Below are positions 55,070-63,845 of a DNA stretch of 64,000 nucleotides, piece by piece. Each line of letters opens with the position of its first letter. Within the stretch, counting starts at the first letter, position 1. This DNA comes from Noviherbaspirillum pedocola (GTDB lineage: Bacteria; Pseudomonadota; Gammaproteobacteria; Burkholderiales; Burkholderiaceae_D). Made by a program: the position numbers and the translations under genes. The notes under the pieces are model-generated. The model saw only the letters and a list, made by a program, of their open reading frames with translations. It made no database searches and was not told the DNA's origin. Where the stretch lies: NCBI RefSeq assembly GCF_016632335.1, contig NZ_JAEPBG010000022.1, forward strand, positions 1 through 64,000, written 5' to 3'.

Positions 55070-56035
55070 TCATCTGTCCAAAAGCGCGCGCTTGCGTCGT
55101 ATCTTTTCTTCATACATTCGCACCTCCGCCGCACGTAGCGTTTCTTTGAGTGACCTATGACTCAATCGCATTGCATAGCCTATAGAGGCGCGTACTTTAG
55201 CCTTTTCGAAGGCTTGTGCGAGCCGTTCCTTGAGCCCACCAGCTTCTTCTTTAGATAGACCGCGTATAAGGAGCGCGAATTCGTCTCCGCCTATACGGGC
55301 GAGCAAATCCGCATGCCGGAAATGGTCCTGTAGGACGGCGGCCGCCTTGCGTAGGTACTGGTCACCCGCTTCGTGACCGAATGTGTCATTTACCTGCTTA
55401 AGACCATCCAGGTCGATGAACATAACAATAGCGTTTTCGCCAAGAGCGTCCAGCGCGGTCTCCTCGGTATAAAGGGCTTCCTCCCACGCGTGGCGATTCG
55501 CCAAACCAGTTAGACGATCTGTTTCAGCTTGGTATCGAAGCTTCGCTTCCTTCTGGCGTGCCTGTTCAATGATTAGATGAGCGGAAATGAGCGTACTCAT
55601 TGTGCGCGTAACGGTCTCCACCAGAAACTGCTGTTCTTTAGAGAAACTATCGCGAGGCTCGGGGTCAATAGCACAGAGAGTACCAAGCAACCCGCCATCG
55701 GAAGAGCGCAACGGCTGGCCGATGTAGCTGCCAATCTTGAGAACGTTATTGATATTTGCGTTGCGATACGCAGGGACGGCATGAGCGTCTGGCGCAAAGC
55801 AGGGTGCTCCCTCATTCACCATGCGAGTGCAGTAAGAGTCCGACCAGACATACACGTCACCGCGTTTAACCTTGTTCTCGCGGTCGCGAACATGAAGGAC
55901 GTTCCAGTCATTTCCAGTGACGCGAGTAACCATCCACACACGCAACGGGATGTGCATTTCGAGACATCGGACGAGCATGCTTAGCCCTTCTTCCAGAGAC
56001 TCAAAGGGTGCCGTTACTGGTTGGTTAGTTTTCAT
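55070..56035 (-). CDS. GAF-GGDEF diguanylate cyclase
   Basis: A 321-residue soluble protein that would make cyclic di-GMP. A GAF sensor domain covers about 12-155 (RGDVYVWSDSYCTRMVNEGA, KIGSYIGQPLRSSDGGLLGT), and a GGDEF domain covers about 165-320 (TDRLTGLANRHAWEEAL, FIDLDGLKQVNDTFGHEAGD). The active-site GGDEF is intact at 249-253, and an inhibitory I-site RxxD (RHAD, 240-243) lies five residues ahead, so product feedback is expected. No EAL domain or membrane segment is present. The signal sensed by GAF is unknown. It has no operon partner. Confidence 0.92.
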   Translation of the reverse strand: MKTNQPVTAPFESLEEGLSMLVRCLEMHIPLRVWMVTRVTGNDWNVLHVRDRENKVKRGDVYVWSDSYCTRMVNEGAPCFAPDAHAVPAYRNANINNVLKIGSYIGQPLRSSDGGLLGTLCAIDPEPRDSFSKEQQFLVETVTRTMSTLISAHLIIEQARQKEAKLRYQAETDRLTGLANRHAWEEALYTEETALDALGENAIVMFIDLDGLKQVNDTFGHEAGDQYLRKAAAVLQDHFRHADLLARIGGDEFALLIRGLSKEEAGGLKERLAQAFEKAKVRASIGYAMRLSHRSLKETLRAAEVRMYEEKIRRKRALLDR

Positions 56036-56448
56036 AACTTTTCACTACTGCAGATCAAATCGCGCGCAAAAAAATGACATTAGCTTAGAGCGCAGCTTTA
56101 TGCCCACCAGGAAACAAAGAACTGTTCCCTAAAATGGCCGGATACTAAGCTTGAATATCACAGTTACTGACACAGTCATAGTCACACAAAGGTACTCGAA
56201 GCTGCAGTAGCTCTAATAACCGCCGTTGCCCGACTGCTGCTGAAGCGGAAAGACCGCACCCGACTACCCATTGCGGCCGCTCGGGTAAACCGCAAGAACG
56301 TCTGGTGAAACAGCCGAAGCCGACGGTGTCTTACCTGCGTGATCGCCCGACTGCCGCACAGGTTTGTGCTGACAGTTGTGGAGAAAACTGGGGCTATTCC
56401 CCATGACGTGCCTGGCGTCGAGATAGAACTTCGGACTTGCAATGGCGA
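56036..56448. other. Non-coding stretch between GGDEF and TMEM175-like genes
   Basis: About 410 bases in which I see no gene, repeat or RNA. The short open frames present do not resemble known families. Confidence 0.4.
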
Positions 56449-57063
56449 TCAGGTTGCGTCCCGCTTGGCGCTTTCTTCCAGTTCGATCCCTTCAGTGACC
56501 TTTCCCTCAATGCGCCGATCTGGGATCAACCACATTACGGACACTGCGATGTAGACAAGGAGCGCCATCCCAGCAGAAAACCACGACAGAACAACCCCGA
56601 TGAGGTAAAGAGCAATCGACAACTTGCCCTTTCGGTCGTTACCGATTGCTTTGGCAAGAGTCGCGTTTTTCGGATGGTTGAAGACCAATGCATGTGCCAG
56701 TAATGCATACGCTACTGCGCACATGAGCAACACGAAGCCGTAGGCGGCTGTCGGCCCAGCTTCAAAGTGGTTTTCCCCCATCCACGCTGTAACGAAAGGT
56801 ATTAGTGACAGCCAGAACAGCCAGTGGAGGTTGGCCCACAGGACTCCGCCACTAATTTCCTGCACAACATGGATGAGATGGTGATGGTTGTTCCAATAAA
56901 TTCCGATGTACACGAAACTGAGTATGTAGCTCATGAAAACAGGCCACAGTGGCAACATTGCCCCGAAATCGGGACTGTGCGGGACTTTGAGTTCCAGCAC
57001 CATGATTGTGATAAGGATGGCAATGACACCATCACTAAAGGCTTCTAACCGGTTCTTACCCAC
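56449..57063 (-). CDS. TMEM175-like potassium channel (DUF1211)
   Basis: A roughly 204-residue membrane protein of the bacterial TMEM175/DUF1211 family. The defining first helix motif is NRLEAFSDGVIAILITIMVL (RxxxFSD), followed by further hydrophobic helices (VFMSYILSFVYIGIYW, WLFWLSLIPFVTAWM, YGFVLLMCAVAYALLAHALV, SIALYLIGVVLSWFSAGMAL), six in all. Bacterial members conduct K+ as tetramers. I place the start at GTG 57063, preceded by AGGAGAGCGAAACGC; a TTG at 57102 lacks a site. It is divergent from the LysR gene, though separated by about 245 bases. Confidence 0.85.
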   Translation of the reverse strand: MGKNRLEAFSDGVIAILITIMVLELKVPHSPDFGAMLPLWPVFMSYILSFVYIGIYWNNHHHLIHVVQEISGGVLWANLHWLFWLSLIPFVTAWMGENHFEAGPTAAYGFVLLMCAVAYALLAHALVFNHPKNATLAKAIGNDRKGKLSIALYLIGVVLSWFSAGMALLVYIAVSVMWLIPDRRIEGKVTEGIELEESAKRDAT

Positions 57064-57223
57064 GCGTTTCGCTCTCCTGCGGTAGCCCAAACCTACACTC
57101 AATCTGTTCGTTTGTTATGCCAGTTGTTTAGGCACCATCTATATGGTTGCTTGTATCGGATCATACGTCTTGTTGAAACGAACCGGTCAGCAAGTGCGCG
57201 CTGAGGCACTGCACGTCCAGCTA

Positions 57224-57236
57224 TGAATTTCTCTCA
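57224..57236. promoter_or_regulatory. LysR-type box TGAATTTCTCTCA upstream of the LysR gene
   Basis: A T-N11-A site within TATGAATTTCTCTCATGAA, about 75 bases before the LysR start, fits autoregulation. A closely similar box (TGAATTTTTTTCA) occurs at 58220-58232 before the downstream MFS gene, so the same LysR protein probably binds both. Confidence 0.6.
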
Positions 57237-57308
57237 TGAACTGTGTAGCTTCAGTGAATACACATCGTAGTACACTGATGAAGATATATGTGACCCAGAA
57301 TTTGGCCG

Positions 57309-58196
57309 ATGCCCCGCAGCGATTTCGATAACCTGCACGCCTTCATGTTCGTTGCCCGGGAGCGTAGCTTCACCCGGGCCGCCGCCCAACTCGGCGTGAC
57401 ACAATCTGCGCTCAGCCACACCATGCGCACGCTTGAGGCAAAACTTGGTGTAAGACTGTTAACCCGTACAACGCGCGGCGTGTCACCAACCGAAGCTGGA
57501 GAGCGCCTTTTCACGTCGCTTGAGTCTCATTTCGAGGGAATAGAAGCCTCCCTGTCGGCGCTCAATGAATTGCGGGAGAAGCCGGCAGGGACGATCCGCA
57601 TCACGACCCATGATCACGCAGCCGATACAGTCCTGTGGCCACGATTAAAAAAAGTCCTGTTTGACTATCCCGAGGTAAAAGTCGAGATCAATATCAACTA
57701 TGGTCTCGTCGACATCGTTGAACAGCGCTTCGACGCCGGTGTACGCTTCGGCGACCAGGTTGCCAGGGATATGATCGCGTTACGGATTTCTCCGGACGTA
57801 CGCATGGCTGTGGTGGCGTCGCCCGCCTACTTCACCAGCCGGCCGATTCCCAAAGTGCCACAAGAGTTGACGGGACACAATTGCGTCAACATGCGTCTGC
57901 CGACATACAACTCCTTCTACGCATGGGAGTTCGTGAAGGGAGATCAGGAGCTTCAGGTCCAGGTCGATGGCCAGTGCAGTTTCAATACCACGCCACAGAT
58001 TCTGCAGGCCGCCCTGGACGGGTATGGAGTAGCTTACGTGCCCGAAGACCTGATCATTGATCATGTTGCCGCCGGTCGCCTGCAACGTGTCCTTGACGAC
58101 TGGTGTCCGACATTCCCCGGCTACCATCTCTATTACCCCAGCCGTCGTCAATCCTCGCCTGCATTCGCGCTAATCCTTGACACATTGCGCGTGTGA
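57309..58196 (+). CDS. LysR-type transcriptional regulator
   Basis: A 295-residue LysR protein with its winged helix at about 1-62 (FDNLHAFMFVARERSFTRAA, AQLGVTQSALSHTMRTLEAK, LLTRTTRGVSPTEAGERL) and an effector-binding domain from about 90 (GTIRITTHDHAADTVLWPRL). It belongs to the branch with the GIRFGD-like segment (DAGVRFGDQVARDMIALRIS). It heads a same-direction gene series beginning with an MFS transporter after 116 bases, rather than being divergent. Matching T-N11-A boxes precede both this gene and the MFS gene. Confidence 0.9.
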   Translation: MPRSDFDNLHAFMFVARERSFTRAAAQLGVTQSALSHTMRTLEAKLGVRLLTRTTRGVSPTEAGERLFTSLESHFEGIEASLSALNELREKPAGTIRITTHDHAADTVLWPRLKKVLFDYPEVKVEININYGLVDIVEQRFDAGVRFGDQVARDMIALRISPDVRMAVVASPAYFTSRPIPKVPQELTGHNCVNMRLPTYNSFYAWEFVKGDQELQVQVDGQCSFNTTPQILQAALDGYGVAYVPEDLIIDHVAAGRLQRVLDDWCPTFPGYHLYYPSRRQSSPAFALILDTLRV

Positions 58197-58219
58197 GAAC
58201 ACTCGCACCGAGCTATTCG

Positions 58220-58232
58220 TGAATTTTTTTCA
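58220..58232 (+). promoter_or_regulatory. LysR-type box TGAATTTTTTTCA before the MFS-led operon
   Basis: The site lies within GTGAATTTTTTTCATAAT, a near-perfect inverted repeat (TGAA/TTCA arms), about 80 bases before the MFS start. This is the usual place for a LysR activator site. Confidence 0.6.
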
Positions 58233-58312
58233 TAATGGTATTGAGGCGGCGTAGGATACTCTCATGAGGTAGCGACGTCTATATTGATGGCATTCGCAAA
58301 GCCAATGCCACC

Positions 58313-59515
58313 ATGTCCACTTCAGGAACGACCCGCCCACTAACGACGACTCCGAGTTCGTTCGGCCTCACCATTCTTCCGGTACTGGCCTTTACGCTCA
58401 TCGCCTTCATGGTAACGGGCATCGCGATGCCCGTCCTGGCGCTACATGTGCATGAAAGACTGGGCATGGGCACGGTAATGGTCGGGCTGGTTACCGGCGC
58501 GCAGTTCGGCATGGCCCTCGTATCACGGGTATGGGCCGGTTCGGTGTCGGATACCACCGGGGCCAAGCGCGCAGTCGTCATCGGCATGTTGTCAGCCGTT
58601 GGCGCGGGGCTTTTGTACTTGGTTTCCCTACGCTTTACCCAAACGCCCATGCTGTCCGCCGCGGTGTTGCTTGTCGGTCGCGCATTGCTCGGTGCAGCTG
58701 AAAGCTTTGTCATCACCGGAGCCTTGGGTTGGGGGCTGGTGCTCGCGGGGCCCAAGGACACGGGCAAGGCAATTGCCTGGATTGGCATGGCGATGTACGT
58801 CGCCTTCGCAATTGGCGCGCCTCTGGGCACTTTCCTGTATGGCCGCTTCGGGTTCGCCTCTATTGGTGTCGCGACGGCGTTCTTCCCGCTGCTGGGGCTT
58901 ATCCTTGTGGCAAAGCTGCAGGGTATCGTTCCGCCAGCCAGACCCCGCCCGTCGTTCGTGAAGGTGATCGGCGCCGTTATCCTGCCGGGTGCCGGATTAG
59001 CACTCGCAAGTCTGGGTTTTGGTGCCATCACTACCTTCATTTCGCTGCTTTTTGCAAAAAACGGGTGGAGCGATGGATGGATGGCCTTCACTGGGTTCAG
59101 CGGCGCTTTTGTGATCGCACGCCTCTTCTTCGGTCATCTGCCGGATACGTTTGGCGGCGCTCGCGTAGCGCTTGTCAGCTTGGTGGTGGAAGCCGCGGGG
59201 CAAGCCATGATCTGGTCCGCGCCATCGCCATTACTCGCCATCGTCGGCGCGACACTCACGGGTTTCGGTTACTCCCTCGTGTACCCCGGATTCGGCATCG
59301 AGGCGGTGCGAAAGGTGGGTCCAGGTAATGGCGGCCTCGCGATGGGTGCATTCACCGCATTCCTTGACCTGGCACTCGGCATTTCCGGGCCGACACTGGG
59401 TTGGGTGGCCAGCGGCGCCGGCGTCCCGTCCATCTTCCTCGTAAGTGCCGTCATCGTGCTTTGTGCAACCGCCGTTGCCGGGCACCTGTTACGGATGCGG
59501 CGTAAAGCCATTTGA
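58313..59515 (+). CDS. MFS transporter (YhhS/arabinose-efflux-like)
   Basis: A 400-residue, 12-helix major facilitator. The loop motif lies in ARVWAGSVSDTTGAKRAVVI (SDTTGAKR), the proline/glycine-rich helix 5 in GALGWGLVLAGPKDTGKAIA, and the second-half loop in ARLFFGHLPDTFGGARVALV. The overall pattern resembles the YhhS/YfcJ group of predicted efflux proteins. It follows the LysR gene and starts the operon with tautomerase and reductases. Export of a toxic reactive compound is plausible given the enzymes downstream. Confidence 0.85.
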   Translation: MSTSGTTRPLTTTPSSFGLTILPVLAFTLIAFMVTGIAMPVLALHVHERLGMGTVMVGLVTGAQFGMALVSRVWAGSVSDTTGAKRAVVIGMLSAVGAGLLYLVSLRFTQTPMLSAAVLLVGRALLGAAESFVITGALGWGLVLAGPKDTGKAIAWIGMAMYVAFAIGAPLGTFLYGRFGFASIGVATAFFPLLGLILVAKLQGIVPPARPRPSFVKVIGAVILPGAGLALASLGFGAITTFISLLFAKNGWSDGWMAFTGFSGAFVIARLFFGHLPDTFGGARVALVSLVVEAAGQAMIWSAPSPLLAIVGATLTGFGYSLVYPGFGIEAVRKVGPGNGGLAMGAFTAFLDLALGISGPTLGWVASGAGVPSIFLVSAVIVLCATAVAGHLLRMRRKAI

Positions 59516-59533
59516 TCAATTCCGGAGCATGTC

Positions 59534-59764
59534 ATGCCACACATCATCGTGAAAATCGTGTCGGGCAAGTCGGAGCAACAAAAGTGTAGCTTGTCCCAGG
59601 CAATCACTAAGCGTGTCACCAACATTCTGGGCTACGGGAAAGACGCTGCTTCCGTCGCCTTCGAGGAAGTCGCAGCCAAAGACTGGATGGATCAAGTCTT
59701 CGAGCCGGAAATCCAGGGTAAACAGAAAACGCTCTACAAGAAGCCCGGATACGACTCGCTTTGA
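59534..59764 (+). CDS. 4-oxalocrotonate tautomerase-like protein
   Basis: A 76-residue tautomerase-superfamily protein. After Met removal the catalytic N-terminal Pro is exposed (MPHIIVKIVSG). The domain has the beta-alpha-beta pattern with CSLSQAITKRVTNILGYGKD and SVAFEEVAAKDWMDQVFEPE. The last features resemble the PptA/YdcE subgroup rather than classical 4-oxalocrotonate tautomerase. GGAG is seven bases upstream of the ATG. It starts 18 bases after the MFS stop and overlaps or abuts the reductase leader, so it belongs to the same operon. Confidence 0.88.
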   Translation: MPHIIVKIVSGKSEQQKCSLSQAITKRVTNILGYGKDAASVAFEEVAAKDWMDQVFEPEIQGKQKTLYKKPGYDSL

Positions 59765-59793
59765 AGCGCCTTCAATCAGAGAAAGGAACAATC

Positions 59794-60432
59794 ATGCGTA
59801 TTGGAATACTGGGATCAGGCCTGATTGGCGCAAAGCTGGGAGTTCTCTTTGCACGCGTCGGTCATGACGTCACGTTCAGTTACTCGCGCAATGCGCGAAA
59901 GCTCGAGTCGTTGGCACGCGACGCCGGCCCCCGTGCGCGCGGCGGCACCCCGCATGACGCAGCCCGCAATGCCGACGTGGTTCTTCTTGCCGTGCACTGG
60001 TCGCAACTCAATGACGTCCTAGAGCAGGCAGGCAGCCTTGCCGGAAAAAATGTCATCACCTGCATGGTGCCTCTGAACGAAGCCAACACACAGTTGGTCG
60101 TGCCCAATACATCCTCGGGAGCCGAACGGCTTGCGGAAATTATTCCTGAAGCGAAAGTTGTCTGCGCCTTCAACACTGTGCCAAGCGAGGCGCTCTTCGG
60201 CGTTTTTGAGCGCCGCTCGATCACGCCGCGTCCGAGCCTCGTGTACTGCGGCGACGACGCCCAAAGCAAGGACATCACCGTCGAACTGATCCGGGATGTC
60301 GGCTTCGATCCAGTCGATGCCGGTCCGTTGCGAACGGCACGGTACATGGAACCGTTCGCCATGCTTGGTGCCCAGTTGGCCTATGGGGGAGCGGCAGGAC
60401 CGGAGCTGACCTACCGTTTTGAATGGTTATAG
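59794..60432 (+). CDS. NADPH-dependent F420 reductase-like oxidoreductase
   Basis: A 212-residue Rossmann protein of the F420_oxidored/NADP-binding family. It begins MRIGILGSGLIGAKLGVLFA, with GSGLIG as the dinucleotide motif and YSRNARKL after the second strand, consistent with NADP. Further blocks are ADVVLLAVHWSQLNDVLEQA and AKVVCAFNTVPSEALFGVFE. AAGGAACAATC precedes the ATG. Related proteins in bacteria without F420 are predicted NADPH-dependent reductases of unknown substrate. It sits between the tautomerase and SDR genes. Confidence 0.87.
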   Translation: MRIGILGSGLIGAKLGVLFARVGHDVTFSYSRNARKLESLARDAGPRARGGTPHDAARNADVVLLAVHWSQLNDVLEQAGSLAGKNVITCMVPLNEANTQLVVPNTSSGAERLAEIIPEAKVVCAFNTVPSEALFGVFERRSITPRPSLVYCGDDAQSKDITVELIRDVGFDPVDAGPLRTARYMEPFAMLGAQLAYGGAAGPELTYRFEWL

Positions 60433-60499
60433 CGCAAGTCAGCGCCGTGCGCAGACAGTCGATTCTGATCTTGGCAAGTGACAAAGAAAAGGAATGAAC

Positions 60500-61261
60500 A
60501 TGGAAAACACATTTGAAAACAAGGTCGCTCTGGTAACGGGGGCCGCTTCCGGCATGGGGCTCGCCACGGCAAAGGCATTTGCCGAAGCCGGCGCGGCGGT
60601 GGCGCTCGCGGACCGAAATCTGGAGGCGGTGCAGGCAGTTGCCGCGGAACTGGTCGCTGCCGGACACAAAGCCATCGCGATCGCATGCGACGTTGCGGAC
60701 GAAGCGCAGGTGGCAGCGATGGTCGACCGTACCGTCTCGGAGTTCGGCCGTCTGGACGCAGCGTTCAACAATGCGGGCGTTCAGAGCCCGATTGCAGAAA
60801 CTGCGGAAGCAGACGGCGTGGAATTCGACCGCGTCACCGCCATCAATCTGCGGGGTGTGTGGAGCTGCATGAAGTACGAGCTGCGTCAGATGCGAGAGCA
60901 AGGCAACGGCACGATAGTCAACTGTTCTTCGTTGGGTGGGCTGGTTGGCGTGGCCGGCCGTGCGGCCTACCACGCAGCCAAACATGGCGTTCTTGGACTG
61001 ACCAAAAGCTCGGCCCTGGAATACGCTGCGCGCGGCATTCGTATCAATGCGGTTTGTCCGGGCATCATCGATACCCCAATGGTGTCGGGCATGCTGGCCA
61101 GCGAGCCCGCAGCAATGGACCTCCTGATGAAGGACCAGCCGATCGGACGCCTGGGACGTGCAGAGGAAGTGGCGTCTGCCGTCCTATGGCTCTGCAGCCC
61201 AGGCGCAAGCTTCGTCATCGGTCATGGCCTCGTCGTGGATGGGGGCTACACGATCCGCTGA
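60500..61261 (+). CDS. Short-chain dehydrogenase/reductase
   Basis: A classical SDR of about 253 residues. The Rossmann motif is VTGAASGMGLATAKA, the structural motif NNAGVQSP, the catalytic Ser in NCSSLGGLVGVAGRAAYHAA and the YxxxK in AYHAAKHG. The cofactor region ADRNLEAV suggests NAD preference because of the Asp after the second strand. The C-terminal GHGLVVDGGYTIR is standard. AAAGGA is six bases before ATG 60500; an ATG at 60494 is too close. It probably oxidises or reduces a small alcohol or ketone handled by this cluster. Confidence 0.92.
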   Translation: MENTFENKVALVTGAASGMGLATAKAFAEAGAAVALADRNLEAVQAVAAELVAAGHKAIAIACDVADEAQVAAMVDRTVSEFGRLDAAFNNAGVQSPIAETAEADGVEFDRVTAINLRGVWSCMKYELRQMREQGNGTIVNCSSLGGLVGVAGRAAYHAAKHGVLGLTKSSALEYAARGIRINAVCPGIIDTPMVSGMLASEPAAMDLLMKDQPIGRLGRAEEVASAVLWLCSPGASFVIGHGLVVDGGYTIR

Positions 61262-61349
61262 ACCGGCGGTCGCGGATGGCAATACCACTACGTGAGTGTG
61301 TCCGCTTCGGGCCGAGCCCGATTCTCCGATTTTTGAAAATGGAAATGAT

Positions 61350-62414
61350 ATGAAAACTGTTGGATATGCCGCACAGGCAGCAGGCGCAGCCCTGGCCCCC
61401 TATACCTTCGAACGTCGCGATTTGCGCCCGAACGACGTTGCCATGGAAATCCTGTATTGCGGCGTGTGCCACTCGGATTTGCACATGGTGCAGAACGACT
61501 GGGGCGGCAGCGTTTACCCACTCGTTCCGGGACATGAAATCGTTGGCCGCGTGACCGCTGTTGGCAACGAAGTGACTCGTTTCAAGGCAGGCGATGCGGT
61601 CGCTGTCGGCTGCATGGTGGACTCCTGCCAGCACTGCGATCAGTGTCACCATGGCGAAGAACAGTTCTGCCGCGAGGGTATGACGGCGACCTACGGTGGA
61701 TTTGACAGGCTGACAAATGAAGTTACTCAAGGCGGCTATTCGAAACACGTCGTGGTGCGCGAGGAGTTCGTGCTCTCGGTTCCGGAGGGTCTTGACCTGT
61801 CGCGAGCGGCGCCGCTGCTCTGCGCAGGCATCACGACCTATTCTCCGCTGCGTAGCTGGAATGTTGGGCCGGGCAGCCGCGTGGCAGTGATCGGTCTCGG
61901 CGGCCTGGGGCATATGGCGGTCAAGCTGGCTGCTGGGATGGGGGCGATCGTCACCGTGATCGGCCGCCATGCTTCCAAAGCGCCGGACGCGATGGAGATG
62001 GGCGCGGAAAGCTTCCTGGCTTCCACGGATGAAGCGGCAATGTCACAGGCACAGTCAAGCTTCGATTTGATCATTGATACGGTACCCGTCAAGCACGACG
62101 TTACCCCTTACATGCCCCTGCTCGACATCGACGGCTCGCTGGTCATCGTCGGCCAGATTGGCCCGTTGGCAGAGCCTGTCACCGCGCCGCTCGTATTTGG
62201 CCGTCGGCGCGTGGCGGGCTCGCTGATTGGCGGCATCGCCGAGACTCAGGAGATGCTCGAGTTCTGCGCTCGCAAGAACATCCTTCCGGAATGCGAAATG
62301 ATCCGGATGGACCAGATCGGAGAGGCGTTCGAGCGCATGGAGCGTTCCGATGTGCGGTATCGCTTCGTGATAAACATGGCCTCGCTCCCAGCACCGCAAG
62401 CTGAAGCCGCTTGA
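61350..62414 (+). CDS. Zinc-dependent alcohol dehydrogenase (YahK/CAD-like)
   Basis: A 354-residue MDR-superfamily alcohol dehydrogenase. From ATG 61350, catalytic zinc ligands are Cys40 (YCGVCHSDLH), His62 and Glu63 (PGHEIVGR). The structural zinc cysteines are 93, 96, 99 and 107 (DSCQHCDQCHHGEEQFC). The cofactor motif is VIGLGGLGHMAVKLA, and HASKAPDAMEMGA fits NADP. It resembles YahK/cinnamyl-alcohol dehydrogenase-type aldehyde reductases with broad aldehyde substrates. It follows the SDR by 88 bases in the same direction. Confidence 0.93.
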   Translation: MKTVGYAAQAAGAALAPYTFERRDLRPNDVAMEILYCGVCHSDLHMVQNDWGGSVYPLVPGHEIVGRVTAVGNEVTRFKAGDAVAVGCMVDSCQHCDQCHHGEEQFCREGMTATYGGFDRLTNEVTQGGYSKHVVVREEFVLSVPEGLDLSRAAPLLCAGITTYSPLRSWNVGPGSRVAVIGLGGLGHMAVKLAAGMGAIVTVIGRHASKAPDAMEMGAESFLASTDEAAMSQAQSSFDLIIDTVPVKHDVTPYMPLLDIDGSLVIVGQIGPLAEPVTAPLVFGRRRVAGSLIGGIAETQEMLEFCARKNILPECEMIRMDQIGEAFERMERSDVRYRFVINMASLPAPQAEAA

Positions 62415-62453
62415 TCACGCGGGCATTATCTAACTGAAAAGCAAGGATTCAAG

Positions 62454-62972
62454 ATGAAACGCATAGCGACGATCGCACTTTCCTTCATATGGGCCACGTC
62501 GGCACTTGCGCAGACGGGTGGGGGCAAAGCGGATCCGGCCGTTCCAGCATCGCAAGCCAACGACAAAGCCTCGGACATGGTCATTGCCCGTGCCGGCAGT
62601 CAGGCACCCTACAAGGGACCGGCGCAGTATTTCACCGGCAGTGTCCGGGTGAATCCCCTGTTCGGCGCGCACACGCCATCGGCAACATCGGGCGGCGCCG
62701 TGACGTTCGAACCAGGCGCGCGCTCTGCTTGGCACACGCATCCGATGGGTCAAGTCCTGATCGTTACCGCTGGCGTAGGCTACGTACAGCAGTGGGGTGG
62801 GCCGGTCCAGGAAATTCACCCGGGCGACGTCATCTGGACGCCGCCGGGCGTCAAGCACTGGCATGGCGCGGCGCCGACAACGTCCGTCACCCACATCGCG
62901 ATCCAGGATGCCGTCAACGGCAAGAACGTCGAATGGCTAGAAAAGGTCAGCGATGAACAATACGGCAAGTAA
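62454..62972 (+). CDS. Exported cupin-domain protein
   Basis: A 172-residue single cupin with a clear signal peptide ([20 protein letters not shown]). The metal-binding motif 1 is [20 protein letters not shown], with His residues in HTH, and motif 2 lies in [20 protein letters not shown]. The phrase [16 protein letters not shown] is typical of the PF07883-like cupins that accompany carboxymuconolactone decarboxylase genes. It overlaps the start of the next gene by 20 bases. A second cupin starting at 63846 is a paralogue without a signal peptide. The reaction is unknown. Confidence 0.88.
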   Translation: MKRIATIALSFIWATSALAQTGGGKADPAVPASQANDKASDMVIARAGSQAPYKGPAQYFTGSVRVNPLFGAHTPSATSGGAVTFEPGARSAWHTHPMGQVLIVTAGVGYVQQWGGPVQEIHPGDVIWTPPGVKHWHGAAPTTSVTHIAIQDAVNGKNVEWLEKVSDEQYGK

Positions 62973-63789
62973 GCCGGCTGGTTTCAGGCAGGTGCACGGC
63001 GCCTTCCTGTCCATGCTGTGCGCATCCATGTTCTGTGTGCCGCTCAGTGCGTTCGCACAGTCGCGCTCACAAGTGCCTAGCGCCAAACCACCAGTCAAGG
63101 AGATTCAAATGGTTGCACCCGCATTAGAACACTACACCCAACAGCTACTGTTGAATGATGTCTGGAAGCGACCCGACCTTTCGCCACGAGATCGCAGCAT
63201 TGTTACTGTCGCGGTCCTGGTCGCTAGGAACCAGCCGGCAGAGCTGGCGTATTATTTGAACCGCGCGCTCGACAATGGCGTAAAGCCGGGAGAACTTTCG
63301 GAGATCATCACGCATCTCGCCTTTTATTCTGGCTGGCCCAATGCGATGGCGGCCGTAAGCGCGGCACAAGTTGTGTTCGCCGAGCGCAAGATCGGCGCCG
63401 ATCAGCTTCCACATGCCAAAGTCGATTTGCTTCCACTCGACAAGGAAGCGGAGGAAAAGCGTGCAACGTCGGTCGAGCAGAACTTCGGCAAGGTTGCGCC
63501 GGGCGTCGTGAAATACACGACCGAAGCGCTGTTCCGTGATCTCTGGCTGCGTCCGGGCCTGGCTCCGCGCGACCGAAGCATGGTGACGGTGAGCGCCCTA
63601 GTCGCAACGGGTCAGGTAGCCCAGATCAATTATCACCTCAACCGCGCGATGGACAATGGATTAACCGAGAAACAGGCGGGGGAGATGTTGACCCAGTTGG
63701 CTTTCTACGCGGGATGGCCGAACGTATTTTCGGCAATGCCGGTCTTCAAGGAGGTGTTTGCCAACCGTCCTGCGGCCGCAGGCAAATGA
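62953..63789 (+). CDS. Exported two-domain carboxymuconolactone decarboxylase-like protein
   Basis: A 278-residue protein with an N-terminal signal peptide (hydrophobic [19 protein letters not shown], cleavage after AFA) and two tandem CMD domains. Each has the pattern PRDRSxVTVxxLVA, NRAxDNG, LAFYxGWPN (about 80-145 and 205-270). No CxxC is present, so it is not an AhpD-type peroxidase reductant; it resembles PcaC-like proteins. ATG 62953 overlaps the cupin gene, so the two are coupled and probably work together in the periplasm. An enzyme with this fold outside the cytoplasm is unusual. Confidence 0.88.
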   Translation: MNNTASKPAGFRQVHGAFLSMLCASMFCVPLSAFAQSRSQVPSAKPPVKEIQMVAPALEHYTQQLLLNDVWKRPDLSPRDRSIVTVAVLVARNQPAELAYYLNRALDNGVKPGELSEIITHLAFYSGWPNAMAAVSAAQVVFAERKIGADQLPHAKVDLLPLDKEAEEKRATSVEQNFGKVAPGVVKYTTEALFRDLWLRPGLAPRDRSMVTVSALVATGQVAQINYHLNRAMDNGLTEKQAGEMLTQLAFYAGWPNVFSAMPVFKEVFANRPAAAGK

Positions 63790-63845
63790 AGTGGAACCGG
63801 CCGCCAGCCGCGGTCGGCCTTTACATTGATTCGAAAGGAATGAAC

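Noticed and set aside
58279-59091. Minus-strand frame of about 270 codons
   Set aside because: It is opposite the MFS gene, low in complexity and without motifs.
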